Of a stretch of 64,000 nt of DNA, positions 35,286-45,316 are shown one piece after another; the stretch's first letter is position 1, and every line of letters begins with the position of its first letter. Location: positions 1 to 64,000 of the forward strand of contig CAVVJO010000019.1 in NCBI GenBank assembly GCA_963748545.1, written 5' to 3'. The notes under the pieces are model-generated. The model worked only from the letters and a program-made list of their open reading frames with translations, did not search any database and was not told the DNA's origin. Position numbers and translations under genes: made by a program. The DNA is from Roseiarcus sp963748545. Its GTDB lineage: Bacteria > Pseudomonadota > Alphaproteobacteria > Rhizobiales > Beijerinckiaceae.

Positions 35286-36549
35286 TCAGTTCGTGCTGAG
35301 TTCGCCCGCCTGCCTGAGGTCCTTGTTGATGGCGGCTGAGAGCCATTTCGCCACCGTCTCAGGCTCCTCGTTCTTGAGCAGCGTCCGGCCGAGCGAACTC
35401 GATCATGTCCCGGGTGATCGCGCCCAGCGGAACAGGCGGGAAGACCACGCCGGTCGGCGCGAGGCCGGTGAAATCCTTGCCCCAGATGCTATCGCTCACG
35501 ACGTCCGAGCGCGGCGAATTGTTGGGATGAACCGCGGATTGAAATTCCTTGCCGTTCATGAAGGCGACGAAGTCCCAGGTCTCCTTGGGATGCTTGCCCG
35601 CTTTGTAGACGTAGAAGGGGTTGATCTCGAAGAACGTCGCCGGCTTCAGCTTGTAGGGCGGCGCGACGATCGCGACATCCTTCATCGTTTCGGGATTCTG
35701 CGCCGCGCGCAAATCCATCCACGCGCCGTCGATCACCATCGCGTATTGCCCGAGCGCGAAATTGGTGTCCTCCTCTTCCCATCCCCAGCTCACGCCGTCG
35801 GGGTTGATCACGCCTTTGTCGTGCAGGCTCTTGTAGAAGGCGAACACCTCGGCAGCCCTGGCGAGCTTGTCCTTGTCGTCGGCCCACGTATTTTTGTATT
35901 TGCCGTCCGGTTGGCGATCGGCGATCGAAAGGCCGTTCTGGGCCAGATACATGATCAGTTCCTGAGGCGATCGGACGCCGGTCCCGGCGATGCCGAAGCC
36001 GAACTTCCCGGTCTTCTCCTTGATCGCCTGCGCGTCGGCGATCAGTTCGCTCCAGGTCTTAGGCGGTTCGGCGATCCCGGCCGCCTTCAGGATGTCCTGA
36101 TGAACGAGCAGCGCCCGAATGCCGAGGTAATGCGGCATGGCGAGCAGATGACCGTCAATGGTCAACGCGTCGAGAACGTTGGGATAAATCGCGCTACGAT
36201 CCGGCCAGGCCTTCGCGTCCTCGGTGAGATCCTGCAGCGCGCCCATCTTGTTCAGTTCGCCGAGCCACTCGGGCAGGCCCCAACTCAGGTCAGGCGCGTC
36301 GCCGCCCGCGATCGACGTCAGAAGCTTGTCGTGCAGCGCGTCATAAGTGATGTTCTGCACGTCGATCTTGACGCCGGGATGAGCCTCCTCGTACGCGGCG
36401 ATCTCCTTCTTGGCCGCGATCGCGTCGGCTGCATCCGGAGTCCACGAGACCCAGAAATGCAGCGTCACCGGATCCGCAGCCAGGGCCGGGCTGACAAGGC
36501 CCGCGACAGCGACCATCGCGGCCGCAAACGCGCTGTTCAATCGCATCAT
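35286..36549 (-). CDS. Sugar-binding protein of ABC transporter (C-terminal frameshift)
   Basis: A periplasmic extracellular solute-binding protein family 1 member. The signal peptide MRLNSAFAAAMVAVAGLVSP ends at ALA before ADPVTLHFWVSW. Family stretches include GDAPDLSWGLPEWLGELNKM, PHYLGIRALLVHQDILKAAG and FALGQYAMVIDGAWMDLRAA. Near 35383-35390 one extra base breaks the frame after DMIEFARP; restored it continues TLLKNEEPETVAKWLSAAIN and ends ELSTN at 35286. The span is 3n+1. The ligand is probably an oligosaccharide or glycoside fitting the adjacent GH4 enzyme. Confidence 0.86.
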
Positions 36550-36610
36550 GGAACGTCCTCCTCCTCATCCATTCTTTGCGCTCGGCCGCCTCTCCGGGTC
36601 GGCCTCGAAC

Positions 36611-38102
36611 TTACGCCGCCGCAGGGTCTTCTGCGACCGATTTCCGTCGTTCAGCACGCTCGGCGCGCAACTCCTCGACCGAGCGGACCGGCCTTGTCGC
36701 AGCGCCCTTCTGCTCAGTTTTCCTCGGCGGGGTCTGGGCCAGCCGGTCCTTCGCGGCATCGATCGCATGCGCGTATTGAGGGAGCCAGGCGGCCTGAGCC
36801 ACCAGCATTTCGTCGACCATCCGCCAGACCTCGTCCGGCGTGCAGATGGCGCCGACCAGCGGATCGTGAAGCACGGCAAGCTTGAGAAGGTCGACGTCGC
36901 CCTTCACAGCCGCTTCGACCGCCATGCGCTGGACATTGATCGACGCGGTGCAGGTTGCTGCGCAGGCCAGCGGCAAGGTCAAGTCCGCCGCCATGTTGAC
37001 GCCGAAACGGTCAACGAAACCCGGCAACTCGACGATGGCGTCCGACGGGAGATTGGTGATGACGCCGCTGTTCTTGACGTTGAAGTGCCCACGATAGAGA
37101 CGCCCGGTCTCGAGCGCCTCTATGATGTGGCTCGCGTGCTCATCGGTGCGCTGCGCGACCTCGATGGGCTTCTTGGCCAGTTCGAGAAACACCGGGAAGT
37201 CCGTCTCGAAGTAGTTCCGCGTTTCCGTGCAATAGCGAAGGTATCCGCCGGTTTCGCCGTGAATCCAGTCGGACATGTCGATCCAGCGGCCGATCTCCTC
37301 CGGACGCTTGCGATACCAGGGCAGGTACTCGGACAGATGGCCGTTGCTTTCGGTCGAATAGACTCCGAATCGCTTCAACACGTCGATCCGAACCTTCTCC
37401 TGCTGCGAGTAGACGGGATGACGCTCGAAGGCCGCGAGAAGTTCATCGCGGCCGACCCGGCGCCCGCGCAAGCGCACGTCGATGTACCAGGTCTGATGAT
37501 TGATGCCGCTGCAAATATATTCGACGTCGTGCGGGTTCTCGGCGCCAAGCGCGTCGGCGATCTGACGCCAGCCGTGCTGTACGCCGTGGCAGAGGCCGAT
37601 GGTCTCGACCTTGCCGAAGTCGATCGCCGCCCATGTGTTCATCGCCATGGGATTGGCGTAGTTCAGAGAATTGCGCGCCCGTCTCGCTGACCTCGCGGAT
37701 GTCCTTGCAGAAGTCGAGCACGACCGGGATCGACCTCTGCCCGTAGAGAACGCCGCCTGCGCAGATCGTGTCGCCGACACACTGATCGACGCCGTACTGG
37801 AGCGGGATTCGAATGTCGTCGGCAAAAGCCTCGAGGCCCCCGACACGCGCGCAATTGATGACATAGCGGGCGCCCTCCAGCGCGCGCCGACGATTTGTCG
37901 TCGCCTCGATGCGCGTCGGCAGTTTGTTGACGTCGACAATCGTCTCCAGAATTTGTTGGACCATGCCGAGGTTGCGTTCGTCGATGTCGGTCAGCGCGAT
38001 GTCGATGTCCCGAAGTTCGGGAACGCAAAGCACGTCCGTGACGAGCTTACGCGTGAAGCCGACGCTGCCCGCTCCGATGATGGCGATCTTCAGTCTCGAC
38101 AT
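36611..38102 (-). CDS. GH4 family glycosidase (frame interrupted)
   Basis: A glycoside hydrolase family 4 enzyme, NAD- and metal-dependent, of alpha-galactosidase/alpha-glucosidase or alpha-galacturonidase type. The NAD site is LKIAIIGAGSVGFTRKLVTD (Gly10-Phe16 region). The middle has NPMAMNTWAA, IGLCHGVQHGW and the metal/active-site EYICSGINHQTWYIDVRLRG. One extra base near 37662-37672 separates SETGAQF from LNYANPMAMN; the span is 3n+1. A Lys/Arg/Glu-rich tail of about 40 residues follows the domain. It lies upstream of the ABC genes and divergent from an AraC regulator, so it likely cleaves the imported sugar. Exact specificity is not readable. Confidence 0.85.
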
Positions 38103-38262
38103 GGCGTGCCTCGCGTGTTGCTCCAGGAAATGACCCGCCCGGCGAACTCGCCAGGACAATTTCCAAGGGATCGTCGATACAGCTATTTTCGCTCATGACC
38201 TTTTGCGACCGGGCAGGCTATTATCCGCCTCTTTGCGGCGGTTGAAAGAGGAGCCATGTGCT

Positions 38263-39159
38263 GTGGCGGGTAATTTTGTGCTGACGGCGATGCAGGCGCG
38301 CGGGCCCGGGCGCACGGCCATTTCATTTGCGAGAAGCCGCGACCGGCTACACGTCATGCCAACCAGCACCGGCTATGAGATCGCGACGGATTCCTCCTAC
38401 CGGTGGAACGGCCGTCACAGGGGCCGGACCCCGTTTTCGGTCGTTCAGTGCACGCTGTCTGGCGCAGGCCATCTGAAGTATGAGCGCCATGCGCGCACGG
38501 TTGGGCCGGGAGAAACCATGCTGGTCGTGGTCCCGCACGCGCACACCTATTGGATCGAGGACGGCGAGCGATGGGAGTTCTTCTGGCTCGCCATGACCGG
38601 GCAAGAGGCGTTACGGCTCCATCGCGCAATCCTCGCCGTGGCGGGGCCCGTTTTCAGGCTGCGGCCGGAGACGATGGCGCGTCTCGCCGAGATCAGCCTC
38701 GACCTGCGCGACGGGAAGGCGAAGCGGGCATGCGACGCTTCTGTGCTCGCCTATGCGGCGACCATGGCGCTCTACGACGACGTGCTTGGCGGCGATGGGG
38801 GAGCGGAGCCCATGCGCGGTCAGATCCGGCGGGTGATCGGTTATGTTCGCGGGCACCTTCATGAGCCGCTCGAGGTGCAGACGCTTGCCGATCTCGCGGG
38901 GCTCAGCCGTGCGCACTTCACCCGGGTGTTCACGCATTCCGAGGGCGTGTCGCCGGCGGAATACGTTCTCAACGAGCGCATGCGGCGAGCCGCAAGCCTG
39001 CTCGTCAGCGGCGGCGCTTCGGTCAAGCAGGTGTCGCAGGACTGCGGTTTTAGCGATCCGAACTATTTCGCGAAGGCGTTTCGCAAGAGCTTCGGCGCCA
39101 GCCCGACCGAGTTTCGCACGACCGGGATGTATGCGAGCTGGGCGCCGCATTCGACCTGA
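38263..39159 (+). CDS. AraC-family regulator of the GH4/ABC cluster
   Basis: A 298-residue AraC-type regulator with an N-terminal cupin-like sensing domain (GAGHLKYERHARTVGPGETM, VVPHAHTYWIEDGERWEFFW) and a C-terminal double helix-turn-helix (LEVQTLADLAGLSRAHFTRV, VKQVSQDCGFSDPNYFAKAF). The GTG at 38263 is preceded by AAAGAGGAG; an ATG nine bases after it in another frame stops at once. It is divergent from the GH4 gene across a 160-bp gap, the normal place for a local sugar-responsive activator. Confidence 0.86.
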   Translation: MAGNFVLTAMQARGPGRTAISFARSRDRLHVMPTSTGYEIATDSSYRWNGRHRGRTPFSVVQCTLSGAGHLKYERHARTVGPGETMLVVVPHAHTYWIEDGERWEFFWLAMTGQEALRLHRAILAVAGPVFRLRPETMARLAEISLDLRDGKAKRACDASVLAYAATMALYDDVLGGDGGAEPMRGQIRRVIGYVRGHLHEPLEVQTLADLAGLSRAHFTRVFTHSEGVSPAEYVLNERMRRAASLLVSGGASVKQVSQDCGFSDPNYFAKAFRKSFGASPTEFRTTGMYASWAPHST

Positions 39160-39322
39160 AGGCGGGATCGTTGGAACGACGCCAAACTGAAGAGCCGCCC
39201 CGTGACGCTCAGCGGTCATATCGGAGTTGCCGCCGATCAACGATAATCGGTCGAACTTGACGCGGCGATCGGGCACGGGTGTTGTGATCCTGGCGGAGGC
39301 GCTGACAGGCGACGCGGAAGCG

Positions 39323-41317
39323 ATGGAGACAGTGGAGCTGAAATCTCCGATCGTGCGCTTCGCGACGCAGGCGACAGGTCCGCTGCTGTTCGCCCTGCGC
39401 CTGTGGGCCTCGGTCTGCCTCGCCCTCTACGTCGCCTTCGCCCTGCAATTGAGCGATCCTTCGTGGGCCGGGACGACGGCGGCGCTGGTCTGCCAGCCCC
39501 AACTCGGCGCCTCGATGCGCAAGGGCGCCTTCCGTCTCGTCGGAACCACGGTCGGCGGCGTCGCAATCGTCGCCATCGCCGCCCTGTTCCCGCAGGACCG
39601 GGTCGGCTTTCTGCTGTCGCTGGCGCTATGGAGCGCCGCCTGCGGTTTCGTCGGCGCGGTTCTCAGAAACTTCGCCGCCTATGGCGCGGCTCTCGCCGGC
39701 TTCACCGCCGCAGTCATCGCCAGCGACGTTTTCGGTCCGACCGGCGGCGCCAGCGACCAGGTCTTCACCCTGGCGGTGTTCCGCGTCGTCGAGATCACGG
39801 TGGGAATCGTCAGCGCAGGGTTCGTGCTGGCCCTCACCGATCTTGGCGCCGCGAGGCGGCGGCTCGGCGGCGAACTCGCGACGGTCGCCGCGGACGTGCT
39901 GTCCGGCCTGGCGGGCACGGTCTCGGCGGCCGACCCTCTGGAGCCGGTCTCCCGCGCGGCGCGGCGCGAGATGATGCGGAGGGTGATTGCGCTTGATCCC
40001 CTGATCGACACCGCTATCGGGGAAGCGTCCGACCTCCGCTATCGTTCCCGCATTCTTCAGGCCGGCGTAGCCGGACTGGTCGCGGCGATCTCGTCCTGGC
40101 GGGCGCTCGCGCTGCATCTCGGCAGGCTCTCCGAGACAGACAGGCGGCGGGACAGCGAGCCGATTGCCCGGATCCTTCAGGGGCTGCCGGCGACGCCAGC
40201 GGAGGCGGCGCGCGCCCCGGCCCGTCTTCGCGACGCCTGCGACGACGCGGCGCGGTTTGCGGCGCGGATCGCGGCCGTCTCCGCCTCATCGCAATTGCTG
40301 GCCGACTCGACCGCCGAGGCCCTCATAGGCATGTCTCGCGCGCTCAACGGCGTCACGTTGATCGTCGACCCTGGGGCCGCCCGGCGCGAGGATGCGCTCG
40401 CCGCGTTTCACTTGCCTGATTGGCTGCCCCCCGCGATCATCGCCCTGAGGACGTTCTTGACCGCGGCGATCGTTTCGCTGTTCTGGATCCTGACCGCCTG
40501 GTCGAGCGGCGCCCTCGCCCTCACCTTCGCCATCGTGATCGCGGTCATCATTCCCCTGCAGGGCGATCGGGCCGCCTCCGTGGCGATGGTCTTCCTGGGC
40601 GGCTGCGCATTGAGCGCCGTCGTCGCGGCCGTGCTGACGTTCGGCGTGCTGCCCTCGGCGGCCGCGTTCCCGGGCCTGTGCCTCACGCTCGGCCTCGCCC
40701 TGGTGCCGCTCGGCGTCGGCGTCGCCTCGCCTTGGCAGCCGGCGTTCTTCACCGCCGCCGCGGTCAACCTCATCCCGATGATGTCGCTCAAAAACGTCGT
40801 GAGCTACGACGCGGCGCAATTCTACAATACAGTTCTCGCCATTCTCGCCGGCATAGCGGTCGCGACGATCCTGATCCGGATCCTCCCGCCGCCGTCGCCC
40901 GCAACTCGCACCCGGCGCTTGTTGCGGTTCGCGCTCGAGGATGTCCGACGGTTGGCTCAGGGACCCCGGACGCCGTCCAGGCGCGTATGGTCTGACCGCA
41001 TGTTCGCCCGCATCGTCGCGGTTCCCGATTCTGCTGAGCCCATCGAGCGCTCCTACATGGGTTCGGCGCTTGCGGTGGGAACGCGGATCATCCGGCTTCG
41101 TCAGGTTGCGCCGCGGTTCGCGTCCGCGCCGGCGCTCGACGCAGCGCTCGTTCCGCTCGCCGAGGGGCGCGTGTCGGCGGCCCTCGAAGGCCTCAAAGCG
41201 CTCGATCGCGAGTTGACGACCGGGAAGTCAGACGCCAGGATCGTGCGGCGGCTGCGCGCGGTCGTCCTTGGCATGTCGGAAGAGTTGGCCGCGTACCCGG
41301 AATATTTCGCACGGTGA
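39323..41317 (+). CDS. FUSC-family efflux membrane protein
   Basis: A 664-residue FUSC/AaeB-like inner-membrane protein for aromatic-acid or fusaric-acid type efflux. Two repeats of about five to six helices flank a cytoplasmic part; family features include DPSWAGTTAALVCQPQLGAS, MRKGAFRLVGTTVGG and LALTFAIVIAVIIPLQGDRA. ATG at 39323 (METVELKSPIVRF) is preferred to a TTG at 39227. It forms a three-gene efflux set with the DUF1656 and HlyD-like genes that follow. No outer-membrane partner is nearby. Confidence 0.87.
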   Translation: METVELKSPIVRFATQATGPLLFALRLWASVCLALYVAFALQLSDPSWAGTTAALVCQPQLGASMRKGAFRLVGTTVGGVAIVAIAALFPQDRVGFLLSLALWSAACGFVGAVLRNFAAYGAALAGFTAAVIASDVFGPTGGASDQVFTLAVFRVVEITVGIVSAGFVLALTDLGAARRRLGGELATVAADVLSGLAGTVSAADPLEPVSRAARREMMRRVIALDPLIDTAIGEASDLRYRSRILQAGVAGLVAAISSWRALALHLGRLSETDRRRDSEPIARILQGLPATPAEAARAPARLRDACDDAARFAARIAAVSASSQLLADSTAEALIGMSRALNGVTLIVDPGAARREDALAAFHLPDWLPPAIIALRTFLTAAIVSLFWILTAWSSGALALTFAIVIAVIIPLQGDRAASVAMVFLGGCALSAVVAAVLTFGVLPSAAAFPGLCLTLGLALVPLGVGVASPWQPAFFTAAAVNLIPMMSLKNVVSYDAAQFYNTVLAILAGIAVATILIRILPPPSPATRTRRLLRFALEDVRRLAQGPRTPSRRVWSDRMFARIVAVPDSAEPIERSYMGSALAVGTRIIRLRQVAPRFASAPALDAALVPLAEGRVSAALEGLKALDRELTTGKSDARIVRRLRAVVLGMSEELAAYPEYFAR

Positions 41318-41325
41318 GGCCGAGC

Positions 41326-41538
41326 ATGGGTTTCAGCGAGGTCGACGTTTTCGGAGTTTATGTCGCGCCTGCGACGCCCATTCTCGTCGCCGCCGCGCTG
41401 GCCTTTTTGGTTTTGCGGCGCCTGACGAACGGCCTTGGCGTCCTGCGACGGGTCTGGCATCCGGCCCTGTTCGAGTTCGCCGTCTATGTCATCCTTGCTT
41501 CGGGCCTCACGCTCTTTCTGGCGCATCGAGGCGGGTGA
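41326..41538 (+). CDS. DUF1656 small membrane protein
   Basis: A 70-residue protein with two hydrophobic segments (VYVAPATPILVAAALAFLVL and FEFAVYVILASGLTLFLAHR). DUF1656 proteins (AaeX-like) regularly sit between a FUSC pump and its HlyD adaptor. The ATG at 41326 is chosen; a GTG at 41314 overlaps the FUSC stop. The next gene begins immediately at its stop. Confidence 0.85.
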   Translation: MGFSEVDVFGVYVAPATPILVAAALAFLVLRRLTNGLGVLRRVWHPALFEFAVYVILASGLTLFLAHRGG

Positions 41539-42937
41539 ATGTCGATCCTCGACAGAGACGCGACGACCGTCGCGGTTCCCACGAGGCCGGACGCCGGCGT
41601 CCGTGCAAGCGCATCCTCGTGGCGGCGCGGCGCGCTTCGCGCTCTCGCAACGCTGGTCACCGTGGCGATCGCGGCGGCGCTCGGTTGGTTCGGCTGGCAG
41701 GCCTATATGGGAACGCCGTGGACCCGCGACGGAACCGTTCGCGCCTATGTCGTCACGATTGCCCCCGAGGTCGCCGGGCAGATCGTCAACCTGCCTGTCG
41801 CCGACAATGCGTTTGTTCATAAGGGCGACCTCCTGATGCAGGTCGATCCGGCGAGCTACACGATCGCCGTCCGGCAAGCGGAGGCGGGAGTGGAGCAAGC
41901 AAAGGCTGCGGCCCAGAACGCGGAGGCCGAGTGGGCGCGGCGGCAGAAGCTCAACGACCTCGCGGTGACGCTCGAAGAGCAGCAAACCTACGCCGCCAAG
42001 TCGCTCAGTGCAGGGGCGAGCTATGAGACGGCGCTCGCCAATCTCGACAACGCCCGGCTCAATCTTCACCGCACGCGCATCGTGTCGCCGGTCAACGGCT
42101 ACGTCACCAATTTGCAGGCGCGCTCGGGCGACTACGCCAACGTGGGACAGCGACAGGTGTCGCTGATCGACGCCGAATTCCTTTTGGGTCGACGCCTATT
42201 TCGAGGAGACGTTTCTCGAATCGATCCACGACGGCGACGGGGCCACGGTCAAGCTCATGGGCTACCCGCAAGCGCTTCGGGGCCATGTCCAGAGTCTCGC
42301 GCGCGGCATCAGCGTCCCGAACGCGACGCCGTCCGCGCTGGGCCTCGCCACAGTCAATCCGATTTTCGCTTTCGTTCGGCTCGCCCAGCGGGTCCCGGTC
42401 CGTATCCATCTCAACTCCGTGCCCGCCGACGTCCGGCTGGTGGCGGGTACGACGGCGACGGTCGCGATCGATCCCCCGTCCGCCCGCGCGGCGGATGGGA
42501 CGAAATCCGGGAGGGCGACCGCTCCCGGGACCGGCGCTGCGACGGCCATAGCGCCCGCTCCCGTCGTCGAACCCGCACGGCCTGCGGCTGGCCCGATCCC
42601 GCCGGGGACGGCCGACGCGAGCGCAGCCGCCATTCTGCCGGCGCTCTCGATCGCTGGCGGCGCGACGAACGGGGCCGCCGCCCCGTCGGCGGCGGCGCCT
42701 CGGAGTCAAGTTGAGCAGACGGAGAGCGCAAAGGAGGGCCATGCGCCGTCCGCGCCCCAAAAGGAGCCTGCGCGCGTCGCTCAGGAGGAAGCCACGGAAA
42801 TCGCCTCCGACGAAGCCTTCGACCGATCGCTCAACATCGAGGGGGGGCCGACAACGGTCATGTCGCCGCGGCCACGCGCGCCGGAGACGCTCCGCCGCCG
42901 CGGCGCGCACGGCCACCGCCGTCGCGAGCGTCCCTAA
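41539..42937 (+). CDS. HlyD/EmrA-type membrane fusion protein (frame interrupted)
   Basis: A periplasmic adaptor with one N-terminal membrane helix (LATLVTVAIAAALGWFGWQA), the lipoyl half AYVVTIAPEVAGQIVNLPVA, a coiled hairpin (VEQAKAAAQNAEAEWARRQK) and the second lipoyl half RTRIVSPVNGYVTNLQARSG. A T4 run at 42182-42185 has one extra T, separating IDAEFL from WVDAYFEETFLESIHDGDGA; the span is 3n+1. Past the usual end (DVRLVAGTTATVAID) a tail of about 150 residues is Ala/Pro- then Glu/Arg-rich and without clear fold. The pump partner is the FUSC gene. Confidence 0.83.
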
Positions 42938-42945
42938 GCCGGACT

Positions 42946-44049
42946 TCAGTCGCCGGCGCCGACAGCTTGCGACTCCGGCGTCCGTCGCGAGAACCGGATG
43001 GGGCTGGTCCATTTGCGGGTGATCTCCCGCCGAATTTCGGAGGGCGTCTGCCCGGTCCAGCGGCGGAAGGCCTTGCGAAAATTTGCGACGTCGTTGAACC
43101 CCACCAGCATGCCGATGTCGTCGACGCTCATGTGCGTCGTCTTCAAATACTCGACGGCCAACGAACGATAGACGTCGTCCAGAATCTCGGAGAAGGAAAT
43201 TTCTTCCTCCTTCAGGCGGCGCCGCAGCGTTCGAGACGTCATGTTGAGCGTCCGGGCGACGTCCTCCATGCCGGGAAAATGGCCGGGCCGCCTGATCAGG
43301 ATCTCGTAAATCTGGCCCGAAAGTCCAGCCGAGGCCCTCGCCTTGTCGATCAGGCCTTCGCAGGTTTCCTGAAACATCGCCGAGGTCAGCGGATGGGCGA
43401 GCGGCGGTCTCTCGTCGAGAATAGTCCTGTCGTAGTGCAATTCGCTGCGCGGTTGGTCGAAAACGCACCGGCAGCACAGATAGGACTCATAGATCGCGGC
43501 GTGCGCCGGCGCGGGATAGGAGAAGCAGGCCTTCAGCGGCCGCACGTCGTGCCCGGCGACGTCCTGAAGATGGATGACCTGCTGAGTGTACTGCTGCTCG
43601 ATCAAGAAGCGGCGCAGTTCCTCCGAAGTCGCAAACGTAAATTCATCGGGAAACGTCCACATGGCGGCGTCCGGAAACTCCCGCCATTCGATGGTGAGCA
43701 TGGGCGCGGCCAGCAGATGATATTTGACCCCGAGTCTGAAGTAGTCGCGGAGCGAAAGCCCGGACATCAACGCGTAGCCGTACATCCCGTAGGCGCACAG
43801 GTGCAGCCTTGAGGCGACGCGGAAGGGCGTGCTGGGGTCGACCGAAAGCCGCAGGGCGTTCCGGCAGGCCTGAGCGTACTGCCGGACAGAGGTCCGCACC
43901 GTGGGGTCGGTAAGTTCGTCGGGTCGGACTCCGGTTCCGCGCAGGCATTCCTCGGCGGGGATGCCCTGCTCTCGCAGGGTCTCAACCAGCGCGGCTAATT
44001 TGAACGGCGCATAAAGCTTCTCGCCGGTCAGAGGCTGCCGTGGGATCAT
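42946..44049 (-). CDS. AraC-family regulator (OruR-like)
   Basis: A 367-residue regulator with an N-terminal arabinose-binding-like domain (KLYAPFKLAALVETLREQGI onward) and a C-terminal AraC helix-turn-helix (GMEDVARTLNMTSRTLRRRL, HMSVDDIGMLVGFNDVANFR). Such OruR/ArgR-like proteins often control amino- or keto-acid catabolism. It is divergent from the BKACE/MFS pair and convergent with the HlyD-like gene, so the BKACE/MFS pair is the likely target. Four Cys in SYLCCRCVF could form a metal or redox site. Confidence 0.85.
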   Translation of the reverse strand: MIPRQPLTGEKLYAPFKLAALVETLREQGIPAEECLRGTGVRPDELTDPTVRTSVRQYAQACRNALRLSVDPSTPFRVASRLHLCAYGMYGYALMSGLSLRDYFRLGVKYHLLAAPMLTIEWREFPDAAMWTFPDEFTFATSEELRRFLIEQQYTQQVIHLQDVAGHDVRPLKACFSYPAPAHAAIYESYLCCRCVFDQPRSELHYDRTILDERPPLAHPLTSAMFQETCEGLIDKARASAGLSGQIYEILIRRPGHFPGMEDVARTLNMTSRTLRRRLKEEEISFSEILDDVYRSLAVEYLKTTHMSVDDIGMLVGFNDVANFRKAFRRWTGQTPSEIRREITRKWTSPIRFSRRTPESQAVGAGD

Positions 44050-44352
44050 TGCGTCTTCGAATGTCCTCCAAGCACACCGGTTCTGTCCGAAAGCAACCTT
44101 GGCTTCTCAACTGGACGAAACTAGCGTCCAGATAAGACAATCTGCCGGGACGAACTTGGTGGACGCTTCCCCTTCCTGATGTCAGCCACATTCGGACTGA
44201 TCCAAGCCGCCTTGGCTGGCGGCTGGAGGCCGGCCGTTCCCTGCCGTAACGGCGCCCACGCCTTAGCAGTGCGAACTTCGCGAGCGCCGCCGCGCGATCC
44301 GAGAACCGGCGACCGAAGGCGATGTATCGCAAAATTGACAGGCCCGCCAGAC
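44050..44352. other. Divergent promoter region, AraC/BKACE
   Basis: A 303-bp gap expected to hold both divergent promoters and AraC sites. I see no gene and no clear palindrome; GTCCAGATAAGAC and GTCCTCCAAGCAC near the AraC start are not convincing repeats. Confidence 0.3.
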
Positions 44353-45292
44353 ATGAAGAGCCCAAACCACAAAGTGATCATCTCCTGCGCCATCACCGGC
44401 GCGAACTCATGTTCCGTCGATGTCCGAGCACCTTCCGCTGACGCCGGAGGAGATCTCGGCGCAGGCGATCGAGGCGGCCAGGGCCGGCGCGGCGATCATT
44501 CACTTGCACGCGCGCGATCCGGCCGACGGTCGTCCGACGCCGAGGCCGGATATCTACCGTCAGTTTGTTCCCGTCATCGCCGCGGCGACGGACGCCGTGA
44601 TCAACATCACGACCGGCGGAAGCACGAAGATGACGATGGCCGAGCGGCTCGCCTTTCCTATGCAGGCCAAGCCGGAGATGTGCTCGCTGAACATGGGCTC
44701 GATGAATTTTTCGATCCACGAAGTGGCGCGGAGGATCACGAGCTGGCGCTACGACTGGGAGAAGGAATACCTGGAAGGCATGGAAGACCGAGTATTCCGG
44801 AATACATTCAAAGAGATCAGGGAGATCTTGCTTGAGCTTGGTGGCCACGGCACGCGTTTCGAATTCGAGTGTTACGACCTCGGGCAACTCTATAATCTCG
44901 CCTATTTCGCCGATCAGGGCGTGATCAAGCCGCCTTTTTTCATCCAGGCGATCTTCGGAATCCTCGGCGGCCTGGGGACCGACCCTGAAAACCTGACGGT
45001 GATGCGAACGACCGCCGACCGGCTATTCGGACGGGAGAACTATGAGTTCTCCGTCCTCGGCGCCGGGCGCCATCAACTCCCCTTCGTCACGATGGCCGCG
45101 ATCATGGGCGGCAATGTTCGGGTCGGGATGGAGGACAGCATCTACCTCGAGAAGGGCGTCAAGGCGAAGACGAGCGCCGAGCAGGTCAGAAAGATACGCA
45201 GGATCCTCGAAGAGCTTTCCCTTGAAATCGCGACCCCTGACGAGGCTCGAGCGATGCTGGGACTAAAGGGATCCAACAAAGTTCACTTTTGA
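44353..45292 (+). CDS. Beta-keto acid cleavage enzyme (BKACE; N-terminal frameshift)
   Basis: A DUF849/BKACE family zinc enzyme that condenses a beta-keto acid with acetyl-CoA to give acetoacetate and a new CoA ester. It begins MKSPNHKVIISCAITGA; one extra base near 44401-44404 then shifts the frame. Restored, it reads THVPSMSEHLPLTPEEISAQ. The zinc ligands HLH are in AAIIHLHARDP, and the body has NITTGGSTKMTMAERLAFPM, FECYDLGQLYNLAYFADQG and LGAGRHQLPFVTMAAIMGGN with NVRVGMEDS. The span is 3n+1. An MFS transporter follows at once, probably importing the substrate. Confidence 0.86.
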
Positions 45293-45316
45293 AGCGTCAA
45301 ACGGGAGGAAAAAACG

